A stretch of DNA of 64,000 bases. Source: Hyparrhenia diplandra (lineage: Eukaryota > Streptophyta > Magnoliopsida > Poales > Poaceae). Shown here one piece after another: positions 13,067 to 25,089 of this stretch. The notes below the pieces were generated by a model. It searched no databases, was not told the DNA's origin, and saw only the letters and a program-made list of their open reading frames with translations. The stretch is taken from contig JADLZK010012349.1 of NCBI GenBank assembly GCA_015847255.1, positions 1-64,000 of the forward strand. Direction: 5' to 3'. Positions within the stretch are counted from its first letter, which is position 1; every line of letters begins with the position of its first letter. The translations under genes were made by a program, and so were the position numbers.

Positions 13067-14557
13067 TGTTATCGTATAAATTTATTAATCAAATAAACAT
13101 AAGAAAGGGGTAAAAATAATAATACCAACTTAGAATAGGGTGTCACTAACATATTTCCACGAGTTTTGGTGAAGTTATGATTTGCGAGGGGACTAAGCGG
13201 AGAAAACACCGAGAATTCGCGCGAGCCATACGACTTACGCTGACGTAATACAATCCAACTCCGAGAAAGGCTCTAGAAGGCTCCGGACTAATCCCGGCGT
13301 GATCAAGACTTAACACCCAGAAATTAGGAGTCCGAAGGTCCGAGAAGCCACGACGCACGACGGGACCGAAGCGGGCCGCGCCGGGCCGATCGGCCCAATA
13401 ATAGGGCCGATCGGCTGGCTTGGCCGCCAATCAATCCCCGCTCGAAGCTTCCTCCACCGCCTCCAAGATGCAATCAAAACCCGGTTGTTTGATGTCGGTT
13501 CGATCCGAGGGGCGTCGGTAGAAGCACGGGATGGATTAAGATCAAACACCGGATTAGTACCGCATCGCCTGAAGCCGAAGGGATAGGAGAAGACCCATAT
13601 ATATAGACCCTAGACCCCTCATCTAATCATCAATCATCCGATAAGATCAATTTCAGATCATCTCATACATCGGATGGAGGCACGACGCCCGGAGAATTAG
13701 ATTAGACGACTACAATGTAATAGAATAGATCTAGTAGAGAGTTAGGAGAGCGGCTGCGCGCTCCGGTTACGGAGAAGTCTTCAGCGTTCCGGTATATCTT
13801 TGTATCTCAACTCTATTAGACTTATGCTTTAATATATTTATCTTCTCTAGTTACTTTTATGCCTTTCATTTATTGATTAGAATATAGTTGTTATATAATT
13901 GCATGGGATCTTCGCTCGTATTGAGTGCTCACGGTTATTCATGATGATTAGAGTAGTAATTAATAGTGTGGACATGGTGTCTAGACTAGAGGTTACCTTA
14001 GATTGCGCCCAATCCCACGGTTAGTTGTGGTAGCCCTGGGGGTGACAGATGCCTGCAGTCTTTGTATTCCACCACGTTCGGGTTGGTGATTCGTAGAGCT
14101 TTTTGGCGGCCTTCCCCGATCACCTTTTCCCGGTCTTTTCGAGGATCGGGACGGTACCGTTGCTTTCAAGTGTTCTTATATAATCGCTATATCCTTTTCA
14201 TGCCTTAGTTACTCAAGAACCAAAGTACTAGAGAAGTATTCAGGGAACCTAGATCTCTCCCGTTGTCCTCTCGACGAGCTAGCTATCTATTCTATATTAT
14301 AATATTCTCCCGGTTAAGTGCTATTAATTATTAATCATATCATATACATTATTTACCCCCCTCACTTTAGTTTAGTTGATATAATAAATTAGTAGATACA
14401 TGATGGTAATTTATCATAGTCTTTACCCTTGCTTCCCGTGGAAAATATAAATAACGATACCTGGAATACTCCCGGTAAAAAAGCTACAATGGTATATTTA
14501 TTCTCGCGGCGCTTGCGGAACCCTTTATATTCTATTTGCACTTAATAAATACCAACA
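13067..14557 (+). mobile_element. Solo LTR (Gypsy- or Copia-type LTR retrotransposon)
   Basis: A 1,491-bp AT-rich block opens TGTTATCG and closes ACCAACA, so the ends form the TG..CA inverted pair with TGTT/AACA. It has a TATATATAG box at about 13598-13606. No primer-binding site follows its right end and no polypurine tract precedes its left end, so it is a solo LTR left by recombination between two LTRs. It sits in the coding-like part of the retroposon, which resumes right after it. The 5-bp target duplication is not clean (ACACC at left, ACCGC or ACAAC at right depending on the exact end). Confidence 0.7.
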
Positions 14558-15026
14558 ACCGCCACGCCTGCCCTCGCCCTCTTCGCCCGCCGTCGGTGCC
14601 CCCTCGTCGGCCTCTCGCTTCAAGCGCCCTGCCCGGGATCACAACGCCGCCCGATGCTCAAGCCGTCGCATTGCCTCTTCTGCCTTGGTACGAGGCACCG
14701 AGCGAGGGACTAGAAGCTTCGGCGTCGTCGCCCATCCCAGCGCACATTCGTCAGCCGGGCGCAGGAGCCACGCCTTCCTCAACCCCTTCTGGATCGCCGC
14801 GAGCCGGCGTTTGTGGCAAGGGTCAAGGTGCCCTCGGCGTCCAGCGCGGCGGCTTCCTTGCTCATCGGACAAATTCTTTGTCCGACCCCTCTGACGCCGG
14901 CGACGCTGCAGCCGGCGAGTGGTGTCTCGACTTAGGTGATAGTCTGCACCGCAGTGTGCTACGCGGACCTGTTAGAGCTCGAGCCGCGGGTGTCTGCGGA
15001 GCCTCCCGCTCTGGGGGGCCTAATGC

Positions 15027-15632
15027 TTGATGAGCTCGTGGCCGGATGCTCCGCATCGCGCCTCTTGCAGGACGTTCGCCCAACGCCCTCGCACCCGGTG
15101 CGGAGCCGATCGGTGGGCTGATCTTGTGGCGATAGAGTTCGCGACCTCTGGCCCGTCGCCGACATTCGAGGGGCCCCCATCGTCACAGGAGGAGCTTGCT
15201 GCTCTCTCGGAGCCGCCTCCGGTGTCTTCAGAAGACGAAGCTCCCACTGCCTCACTGACCTTGGCATCCCGGCAGCAAGAGATCGAGGATTTGGTGTGCG
15301 TGCCACTGGCATCACGCCTTATCAAGACGGAACCACGTCTTCGTCGGGCGCGCACTCCAGCCTCCACGCATGCACTGCGTCGCAGTGGTCGTATCGCGGC
15401 GCGTCCAAGGGCTGCTAATGCGACTTTGCAGGCCCAAATGCTCTTGCTTAGGAAGTTGGGCACTGATGTGCCGGAGGGAGAGCCTCCAGCTATCGCAGAG
15501 GAGATGGTCAGGTACGCCTAGGGGTCCTATGCCGCCATCTAAGCGGCGCCGTTTCGAGATGCTTCTTGATGGACGGTTCGACCTCTCCGCCATGGACCTC
15601 AACACCGAGGGACTTACCGAGAAGGTCGCCTA
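15027..15632 (+). pseudogene. C-terminal part of an ORF1-like retroposon protein
   Basis: An open frame of 164 codons (15027-15521) reads ...HALRRSGRIAARPRAANATL and then AQMLLLRKLGTDVP. I have seen this kind of RRS-R-A basic C-terminal signature in grass retroelement ORF1-like proteins. A stop at 15519-15521 is followed by more coding-like sequence to a TAG at about 15630. The start is unknown because the upstream part is split by the solo LTR and frame changes. A cytoplasmic RNA-binding role is inferred from the family only. Confidence 0.45.
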
Positions 15633-15818
15633 GCCTTGCCTACGGCGGGTGGTTTTGTCGCAAGCTGGTCCAAATGTAACCCTTACTATTGTATCCAGTA
15701 GTTGTTAGGTTCCGCCTCGGTAACTGTTTGGTTACCGTGGCATCTTATTGTTTGAACTTTATTCTACTTAATGAAAAAAGCGCAACGTCGCGGTCTCAAA
15801 AAAATAAATATATAAATA

Positions 15819-16791
15819 TAGTGTCTCAATGGTTCCTATATACATACTTACAGTATATCTTTGTTCTGATGCCTCCATGTCTTACCTCAGCAATTTTAGG
15901 TACTCCTATGTGTGTCGTCGAGAGGTGGAGATTGTTTAACGAAATGTGAGTGCTTGGCAGCACCTTTTTCCAGCGATGAGCAAATTGCATGGCCGATGTG
16001 ATGTTCCATATACACCTGCATGTTCAGCTTATATATCCATATCTAATAATAAGAAACAGGCAGGTCATATCATCATTTTACTCCTACGTAGGAGTAGTAA
16101 CATTTAGCACTATTTTGCACTATGCTGGGCCACTATCCAATCCAATAATGACGGCTTCAAATATTTCCTTCTAATCAAATTATAAACTTTGCAGTCGTCA
16201 GAGAGGATCGATGCATACGGTAGGCAGAGGAAGAGTAAATCACACACAGGTGCGCTCTGCCAAATTGGTTGTTTTGTTTTCCTGCTGAACTCATATAGGG
16301 CCGGTCCTGGTCCTGGTCCTGTTTGGATTGCGCGTGCGTGCGTGCGTGCGTGACTGCGGGTTCTGCATGGATACGTGTGGCACCACCTGTGCATGTGCGC
16401 GTGCGTGCGTGTGCGTGCGAGCTGGAGATGGGAGGCACGTAGGCCTGCAGGTGTCGGCCACGAGGGTGCCCATTACTCGCCTCGGGACTCTCCGTCTATC
16501 GCCAACGCCAACTCTCACTCTCACTCTGTGCAATGATCTCCAGCGCCCCCGCGGATCCCGGGCGGCACCTGCACCTGCATGCCACTTGCACACACCACAC
16601 CGCCCGCCGTCCAATCGGTAGCGGTCAAGTCCACCACCAGCTAGCTCGATCGATCATGGCGTGGCGTCGCCGGGCATCGATCAGCACGGCATGGCCGCGC
16701 GTGTGCGTGCGTGCGCGCCTGCCGGCCGGCCTGTATTTGCGCGCGGCAGCACCGGTCAGTGCCGGCCCATGCCCATGTACTACTCCATGCC
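15819..16791. other. Intergenic, nothing recognised
   Basis: Includes GCGTGC-rich stretches at about 16330-16425 and GC-rich DNA at 16530-16770, with no supported coding region. Confidence 0.45.
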
Positions 16792-17026
16792 TGTGTTTAG
16801 TTGGTGAAATATTTTGGGCCGCCATCAGAAGACTTTTCGTTTGTATTTGTTAATTATTGTCCAACCATAGACAAATTAGCTCAAAAGATTCGTCTCGTAC
16901 TTTTCAGTCAAACCGTGCAATTAGTTATTTTGTTTACCTACGTTTAGTACTCCATATATACGTTAAAAGATTTGATGTGACGGAGAACTGTAGCAACTTT
17001 TTGGGTTTGCATGGGAACTAAACACT
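16792..17026. mobile_element. PIF/Harbinger-like (Tourist-type) MITE
   Basis: About 235 bp starting TGTGTTTAGTTGG and ending with the near-complement of GAGTGTTTAGTTCCC. Internal landmarks such as the stretch around 16890 (GATTCGTCTCG) are shared with 36931-37177, so they belong to one family. Exact ends and target duplication were not resolved for this copy. Confidence 0.8.
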
Positions 17027-19080
17027 CCTACGCGATCGAGCCGGTCAAGAGTACAGTAGTAGGCACTACCCACGGCTGCCATGCTGTCGTGCTTCGTGCG
17101 CGCCCATGTGCATGCCTCCGCCGTCGATCGTCATCGTCGTCTCCGACGCACGCACACACTCCATCCTCTTGCGGCCCTGTTGATGCCTTTTCCTGCCGAC
17201 CAGCCATACTTTCTACTATGCTAGTTATAGTTACTGCTGTGTCCTAATTTTCAATGGACCTCAATCACCTCCATACCAATCAATACGAAAATGTTGTTCC
17301 TATATAGTATAATAACTTTTTCCTAAACAAGGTACAGCCCTGAAACTAGTTACCCTCGAGGGCTGTTTGGCGGGACACTCGATCCTGCTGATGGGCTCCT
17401 GATCTAAAGGAGTCACACATTGTTGTTGTTGTTTTTTGAACTTGTCACATTGTTGTAGAACGGTTCTGGCACCTCTGTTTTTGTTTTTGTTCTTTTCACT
17501 GAAAACCTCTCGGGGTGAATTATATACAACTTTTGTAGACCTGAAAACCCTCCCATGACTCTAACAACGTTTAGTTAGAGCGGGTCTATTGGTAAGGGCT
17601 CTTCTTCAACTACCCTTGGGAAATGATTGGTAAGCTTTCCCAAGAGAGAATGCTGCCCTACGAGGAGCCGAAGCTAAAATGAGCCCTCCAATTTGGGATC
17701 AAATATATGATAGACCATATACACGCTTACTATCTTAAATCATCCAACTTAATCTTCACTGTCATAGTAGCTTGTGTAAAAATAATTATTATAATATGTA
17801 AAACTAAATATACCTTCCAGGATAAGTGATTAAGCAAAAGGTGGGTAACCAATTAGATTGTTCCAAGCTAGATTCATATGTTAGCTGAGAGTAATAAATA
17901 GTGTAAATTTAATTATAGGTCATTTCAATCTCAAATCAAACCCTAATAATCTTAGAAAGGACTCTGCTTGCTCTTTTGGGTGGTGGGGAATATGACCTAG
18001 ATATGCGGCACTAGTGGACATATGTCAATAAGACAAGCATTATTATGGCTCGCATAAGAATCTATGCCCAATCCAAGCAGAGACAATTGCATCTTGGGAT
18101 ACATCTAGCATGTTGAGTTATGGACAAGCGCCAACTCATCTCATACAGATACAGAAGCACACGCATGCAGGGTGCATGGCTCGATGACAAAGTGGGTATG
18201 TGATTGAAAAAAATGAGTTGTTGCCAAACATTTCTCCAACAAGTGAATGAAGCTGGAGTCGAATAAAAGATCCTTCAAAAAAAAAAAAAAAAAAAAAAAA
18301 AACTGGGGCTAGAACCACTTTAGCTGGAATTGGAGAGCTGTAATGAACAAACCCTTACTGTTTTTACATGAAGGAACAAACAACTATAGAAAATTGGTGT
18401 AGTTATGACTAGAGGTGTAGTTATATTGTGCAATTTGGTGAAATTACCCCCTCTGAATTAGCAGGGAGTTTATGCATTTCTAGATGCACCATAAATGATT
18501 TTTAATAATCATTTATGGAATAGAGAAAAAAGCTACCACCAATGTGCATCTGTGAAGTCCATGAATATACAATCAAATATGTGAACAAACTTAACCAAAA
18601 TTTTGAGAAACTCCAAAGAGAGGAGGTAAAAAAGAAAGGAGACACACACATGCCGTGCTAAGTACGGATTATAGTTAATTAATAGGAGTAGTGATGAGTT
18701 ATTAATGGTAGCTTAGCGCGTTTCCCAAGGTCGGATCTGTCCTTGCTCCGGCAAGGCGGCAACTGACCAACCAGCGCGTGCCACGTTTTGGCGGAGCCAC
18801 GTGGGCTGTGTCGCTGTTGACCACTCAGCGCAGCAAAAAAGCGCTCCCGTCGGTGCGCTAGTTTGGAGCAGCTGAAATGTTGATCAATCGCCGGTCGATT
18901 ACACATGCTAGAGATCGATTTCATTGCTGAGAAAGAGTACTCGTGGACTTTAATTGATTGAACAAAAGCGTGTCCCATCAAAACAGTTCCTTGCGAAGAT
19001 TCCATAAAAGGCTTCGCAATAATAAAGATGCCAAAAATATTTAAAAATTGTGATATGACAAGAAATATACAAAGAGATTA
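17027..19080. other. Intergenic, nothing recognised
   Basis: No gene recognised. A 27-base A-run at about 18276-18302 may mark the end of an old retroposition event, but I found no matching target duplication. Confidence 0.45.
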
Positions 19081-19155
19081 CCTCACGGTTATGATATCGG
19101 GATAAAATATGGTGTACTCGCTCCCTCACTCTGAACATAACCTCACGGTTATGAT
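19081..19155. repeat. 15-bp direct repeat, 60 bp apart
   Basis: CCTCACGGTTATGAT occurs at 19081 and again at 19141. The sequence between is not an obvious transposon. It may be a small local duplication. Confidence 0.7.
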
Positions 19156-19227
19156 CAAGGCACATAGCTCAGTGCAACAACGAAATTACCAAATTAGCCT
19201 AACTGGAAGCAAGAACTCATCAAGGTA

Positions 19228-19380
19228 CAAAAGTTGACTCACTAGAGTACTGCGCATAATTCTGTTGGTTTAGAGCAAGTATTATGGTAAGGCTAAATGA
19301 TGACGTGGTAGGAGAAGCGGGCTGTAAAAAGTTGACTCGCTATGTGAGATACATGTGGGTCCATAATTCTGTTGGTTTAG
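19228..19380. repeat. Local duplication sharing a 19-bp core
   Basis: CATAATTCTGTTGGTTTAG occurs at 19255-19273 and 19362-19380, and both copies are preceded by AAAGTTGACTC at 19230-19240 and 19328-19338. The spacer begins AGCAAGTATTATGGTAAGG, which resembles the start of some grass MITEs, so a duplication plus insertion is possible. Confidence 0.6.
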
Positions 19381-21757
19381 TCATTATAATACCTGTTCCA
19401 TCCATACCATCTTTCGAGGTATTGTACCTAACAAATTCAATCAAGACATCCCTCAACTTTTGTATGGTCTAGTAAATTGCCTAGCTAGTAAACAGAGTAT
19501 TAGCCAAAAATTACACAAAAAATGTGTAGGCCAGTTTTGCATTATTGTAAACAAGAAAAAATTGTAACATTGTTGGCATCTTTCATCTTTGTCTGCCCAA
19601 AGTGCCTTCTGAAGCTCAAGTTCCAATCACATTGCCTAGCATTGTGGGCTAAAATATTCTAGTCATGACATATTTTGAAAACATTTGGATATGCATTCTT
19701 TAGAGGACATTCCCCCAACCAAACATCAAACCACAAAACCTAGTCTCATTTTTGGCCCTGCCGACTATTGGCCCATTCCAATCTTTCATACCAACCTTTA
19801 GGCATTGCCAAAATGGGGGAGCCCCCCCCTCTGCACTGTTACTATCTAATCTTCATGCATAGGTTGTCCTCTTTGGGGTATTTCTTCCTCAAAACCTTCA
19901 TGCACGGGATCTCCTCTCCACTATCTAATTTGAAAATCCACTACAGTAGCTGGCAGAAATGATTGCCTATGCAAAGCAATAGTATCACTAACTACCTGCA
20001 TACCTCCTATATGAACCCTACACCTAAGATTTATATAAGGGTGGGAGGGGAGCCCTTGGGAGGTGCAGTGGAAAAGATTGAGAGGCACATTCACCATGGA
20101 CAGATCGTGACGCCCGCGACGCCAGGCACCGACGGCGCGTTTCAGTCTTCCAGACAACGACGGCGATCAGGCAGCCGAGGATCGAACGGCGAGTCAAGCG
20201 ACCACGACATCTGAGAACGGACGAGTCGACGGCCCACGACATCTGATCTTGGTTATTGCCTTTTGTCCTTTTTGTGAATCAGTTGATGTTCATTGATGTT
20301 CATGCCATAAATTTTTGTCTAGTGGTACATACTTATATTATTGAATATTTTTCCCCTTTAAAATTAAAATTAGCCTATATATTATAAGATTTTACGGTCT
20401 AGGAGGGCCGTGACGACGAGTTCGCTAGAGATCGAGCCCTTAAAATCCTAGGGCTGGCACTGGCATTCTCAAACCCCTTACATTCAGCACCTACATTCTT
20501 CCATTCCTTTGTGTTGTGCTCTTTACCTTCTTGGTGTTGTGCTTGTGTGGGCTAAGGTTGTTATTTAAGTCCCACAAGATAATTAAAATACTAGATGTGT
20601 TTGTGATCATGCATTGTGTGGGCCCTTAGTTTAGATTCCAATGACTATATTGCCATGGATACTAATGGGCAATATTGTCATTGCACACGCCAACGTTGAA
20701 CTGTATATATTGCCCAAAATGAACTTAAATTATTGGAGGGCAGTCCAAAATGAACTTAAATTCAAAACTGGAGGTGCATAACAAAATCAATGTATATATA
20801 TTATATATTTAATTATTATTTATAAGCAACGAAACATGCTCTGGGATGCACGCCAAGACCGACCGTTGGCATAGCTAGCATCGACGGGCTAGCTGAGAGC
20901 GAGTCTTACCAGCTGCCCAGCTGTAAGGCAGGAGCTGGTTCACACAGAAATGGATGCAGCTATAGATGGCCAGAAGCTTCTGAATTTCCTCGATGTTATC
21001 ACCTGGCACACGACCGAGATACAGCAGCGGTGGTTGCGACCCATACATATGGCCGCCGGTCCGTCGCAAAATACTATAGTCAATTCTTTGGACGACGCCA
21101 TCCCTTACATAATACAAAATATATATACGTGCTGGGTACTGCACATTTCACGATCAACGCCTACGTGGCGCTTACGTGTGTGTGTGTATAACTGTTCTTC
21201 GTCAACTACTTTTGTCTTTTCGATTCTCACAAGTCACATCTGCGGCTTAGCACTGCTTTGACAAATGAGAAAAATATGATCCGGTCGCCCTTGGCAAAGA
21301 TGAAAAAAGGAAAAGGAAACCGATGCCGAATTTACCTTTTTAGGACCTGTGTCTATATCTAATCCATACCTCTGAACTCTGATTAGGCTAATTCCCATCA
21401 TCACTATATTTTTCTTCTCTTCTGGTCATTCTTTATTACCCTTGTAAAATTCAGTTACTTTTGCTTCTCACTAGATTTTATCTGTTAATAATATGTGCAC
21501 TCCTATGATAGCTTATACCATACGCGTCTTTATCTTATTCTAACTGAAGATGCATTTTTTTATTACCACGAATGAACGTAGTATATTCTATCAACATTGG
21601 GAAACAGGAGTATTGTTTAACAATCAGATCAATCCGGCACTTTGGATTCTTTTGATTTCTCCAATGGAGTGTCGGGACAAAAGTTTGTTCTTTTTGCCAT
21701 TTCTTTAGTGCAATTGTCACATAAAAGTATATTGCGTACGTGCACCAAATTAATAAG
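19381..21757. other. Intergenic, nothing recognised
   Basis: No protein family or RNA gene recognised. A modestly GC-rich patch at 20090-20240 carries short open frames without family signature. Confidence 0.45.
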
Positions 21758-21977
21758 TTTATCGGATAAGATTATTCGAAGCAAGCACTTACACATTATA
21801 TATATGTGCACACATGTGCTCTAGTTCCAATAGCGTTTGTTAAATGTTTAAGCTAAGCTCTATCTAATTTTATCTTATAAGATTATTCGAAGCAAGGCAC
21901 TTACATTATATATATATTTGCACACATGTGTTCTCGTTCCAATTACGTTTGTTAAATGTTTAAGCTAAGCTCTATCT
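21758..21977. repeat. Tandem duplication, about 110-bp unit, two copies
   Basis: The unit beginning TTTATCGGATAAGATTATTCG at 21758 is repeated at 21868 with small changes; both copies end AGCTAAGCTCTATCT (21865 and 21977). Substitutions and a few indels separate the copies, so the duplication is not brand new. Confidence 0.85.
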
Positions 21978-22541
21978 GCAAAGATTCCAAATCTGCAGCG
22001 GGTCGAAGTTTTTCGCAAGATTCCTCCGACCAAGCAGTTTGATATAATGTTTTGTTGCTTTCGGTATGTCATTATACTTGCATACACTTAACAAAAGATG
22101 ACATTTGTGCAATTTGATTCTTTCTGGAAGAGAGCTCAATGGACCTGGGCTATCCGGCCCAATAATAGCCGAAAAATGTCAACAAAACAAAACCTGAACA
22201 ATCAGCATTCAGCCAACTGTACAGAACGCAGCATGACTTTAAACTATATATATGCTCTAGCACACAATAACGCAATCATAGCAATGAGACCATATGTTCC
22301 AGCAGTTTACCTTCCCAATATAGGTTTTGCAAAGTTGATCTTAAGCTGTTAAGCATGCTTACAACAGAGACAACAGCAGGGCATGCAGAAGCTCATAAGA
22401 CAAACACCCTGCATTGTGTAGAGACAAGGTTTTGCAATGCTAACTAGATCTTCTATGCCTGGTGAACCTTCACCAGCTGAACCAGCAGTCGGACAGATAC
22501 TAACAAGCAACAGCCTCCTTTCGGCCTAGCATTAGATCTTC
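21978..22541. other. 3' flank of the CCCH gene
   Basis: Probably contains the 3' UTR of the minus-strand CCCH zinc-finger gene, whose stop codon is at 22542-22544. No separate gene seen. Confidence 0.45.
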
Positions 22542-25089
22542 CTACTCATTCTCATCTATCCAATCACCATAGATCCTGCTGATCTTGTCAGGACCCTTCC
22601 ATTTCTGAATGGGCCTTTGCAGTTGTCCAGATCTCTGGCTGACGATGGTGGAGCGCTGCGACTGGATGCCGAGATGGTACACATCTGCATGAGGGGGCAT
22701 CACAGTGGATGCAGCAGCAGACTCTGCAGGAGCTTTAGCAGAAGCGCCAGCTTGCTTCGAGTCAGGAGTGGACGCCATATCCCTGCCATCTATGTCCATG
22801 AGGCCCCCTCCATATTTGTGAAGTTCTGCAGTTACAGCTAAAACATGTTAAGACTTTTACTAAAACAAAATTGTTAGCTGGTGTATTAAACATAAAATAA
22901 AAAGAGTTGCCCATGATCCAAGCACCAACCATCCACCTGACTGCGATTCAGTATTTGCAATGAAAATTATCCTTAGGATTACCTCAGGCAAACAGAAATG
23001 TGTTATGCAGGATGAAGGACAGTAACAAAAATATTAGATGTCCATAGATGATTTAAGGCAGTACAAGAGAAAAACTGCAACAGAAATACCATATGTCCAT
23101 AGCTGACCCTGAAGCAACACAGACACAAACCCTCAAAAAGGCAGGTAACTGCGTAAAGTGATACCTTTTGTAGGACACCCAATACCTCATTGGCTGAACA
23201 CAAAGGCCAAAATTTATGAAATGTTTATGAATAATTGCATTAGAACTTGCAGTACCATGATGCACCTTCCAGTATCTAGAAAGCTTTATCAGACAAGCTT
23301 ATTTTGCTGCACCCAGGTCCCTAACCCAACCCAACATAATGTCCACAAAATCAATGAAAGGCAGACTATGGAACTACATTCTGATCAATAACACTGCCTC
23401 ACTCAGCAATCAAACTTTAAAACCAACCAAACACCACAAGAATTCATTTATACATGTATAGGGGCCCCCTTTGGCACAGCCCCCAGCCCCAGCTTCACTC
23501 TCAGCTTTCAAGGAGCCCTGCCAAACACTTAAAATGTAACTGGAAAGATGGGGAGTTAACGAGAATCACTTCTCCATTTAAACTGAGCTGGGCTAAAAAA
23601 ACCCGCTCTCCACTGCTCCCCATTCATTTGCAACAGGAATCACTTCAGAATTGATTCTCAACTACTCCCCACCTTGCTCCCCACCAGAATCACTCCTTCG
23701 GAGAATCAAAAAGTGAAGCTCAACCAAAGGATCCCCACACCTACCGGCATGGTTCATTCATAAACCTATATCACACCCCAAACATAATTCTTCTATGAAT
23801 TCATCAGTGTATTGAAAATCATAGCAGATATATGACTTTGATTGACTCAAAATAATTGACAAAACAACAGTTCAAATCAGAGATACTACTATGAAGAAAA
23901 TATATAAACCAGCATGGTTTATTCCATAACCATAAAGATCTTATAACCCCAACAGATCTTTTTTTCTGGCAATTCATTAGCACGTCAAAAATCATAGCAT
24001 AAACTTCCATCACACGACTGAAAATTGCTCCTTCAATGAAACAACATTTTGAATTAAACAACTATTTATTGACGCAAAATTATGAAACGCCATCAACAAC
24101 CAAACCTGTGAACTTAATATCGTGGCTAGCATTAAGGGCTACCATGAACATTGTTTCTATTCACTATAACAGAGTATCATGCTCAATTACTTGAAAGAAA
24201 CATGAACCATAATTGAATAAACCAGGACCTGAATTGAAGAAGCAGGAAGTATAACAATCTGATGACTAACTCACCAGCAGAACCATGAGCAAAGTGGCAT
24301 TTGCTCCCAAATGGGCAATATCCAGTCATCTCCCACTTGTTACAGATCCTCGTCTTCCAGTTGGACGGCTTCATCACCATCACTCCATTGTTGGCAGAGG
24401 CAGCAGCATTGTATCCTCCACCACCAACCGTGGGCGATAGACTGATGGCCACGCTCTCCCGCGCCTTGGACTGCTCATCATGCAGGAAGGTGCACGCATC
24501 ACCATAGGGGCAGCCCTCTTCAGTGTAGAACTTCTTGCAATGGCGGCCCTTGTATGCCCTACCCCCCTGCGAGCCGCCACCGCCGCCTCCATCTCCAGCG
24601 ACAACACTTGCAGAGGTCATGATGGGGATCTGGTGCTCCTCCCGCTGCTCCGTGGCCTCCTCATGGGCGGCAACGATCTCCTGCCAGTTGGGCGGCGGCT
24701 TGCGGAGCTCCTCCATGCCGTGCGCAAAGTTGCAGTTGGTGACATAGGGACAGGTCCCGGCCCGGAACTTGCAGCAGAGTTTGGTCTTAAAGAACATCTT
24801 GCCGATGGCGCGCGACTTGCTGGTCGCGCTGCTCCCCGCCGCCGCCATCGCTGCCGCCACCCCCGGCCCCGGCCCCGCCACGAGCCTTCTTGCCCGGTGG
24901 CGGCTGCTCGCTCGCCCCCGCCCGCGAGGACGGGTTCCGGTCGCCGTAGCCCGGGTCGGGGTTCCACTGGCGGTAGTCGTCCTCGGTGGCCCAGATGGCG
25001 GCATCCCCGCCCGTGGACGGCGCCGGGTTGGTCCAGGCGTCGGGGCCCGCGGCGTCCGGGATGATATGGATGGCGTTGGTGTAGTCCAT
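22542..25089 (-). CDS. CCCH-type zinc-finger protein, three fingers, two exons, one frame break
   Basis: A nuclear, probably RNA-binding CCCH protein. Start ATG at 25089 (MDYTNAIHIIPDAAGPDAW). Exon 1 is 25089-24275 and exon 2 is 22825-22542, joined by an intron with GTGAGT donor and TGCAG acceptor, giving ...HFAHGSA-ELHKYGGG. Finger 1 (LCCKFRAGTCPYVTNCNFAH) is C-x7-C-x5-C-x3-H; finger 2 (CKKFYTEEGCPYGDACTFLH) and finger 3 (CNKWEMTGYCPFGSKCHFAH) are C-x8-C-x5-C-x3-H. The tail ends KGPDKISRIYGDWIDENE. Expected length is about 365 residues, like the plant C3H12/C3H56-type proteins I recall. The frame changes once within the Gly-rich stretch at about 24831-24850, equal to one extra or two missing bases. 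Everything downstream is in one frame. The intron contains a MITE. Confidence 0.88.
23461..23736. mobile_element. MITE inside the CCCH gene intron
   Basis: About 276 bp starting GGGGCCCCCTTTGG and ending with the near-complement of GGGGATCCTTTGGTTGA, with CCCC/GGGG-rich arms such as GCTCCCCACC. Non-coding. It lies within the intron 22826-24274. I cannot assign the superfamily firmly because the target duplication is unclear. Confidence 0.6.

Larger units (their letters stand above)
12537..15803 (+). mobile_element. LINE-like retroposon with 15-bp target duplication, split by a solo LTR
   Basis: A perfect 15-bp direct repeat, ATAAATATATAAATA, occurs at 12522-12536 and 15804-15818 and frames this segment. 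The inside is GC-rich and coding-like at the left (12545-13066) and again at 14558-15632, followed by a short 3' region and a small A-run at about 15798-15803. Those are hallmarks of target-primed insertion of a non-LTR retroelement. A 1.49-kb LTR (13067-14557) interrupts it; without it the element is about 1.8 kb. No reverse transcriptase is seen, so it is non-autonomous or carries only an ORF1-like frame. Confidence 0.8.

Noticed and set aside
18276..18302. Poly(A) run as a retroposon end
   Set aside because: No matching target duplication could be found on its two sides.
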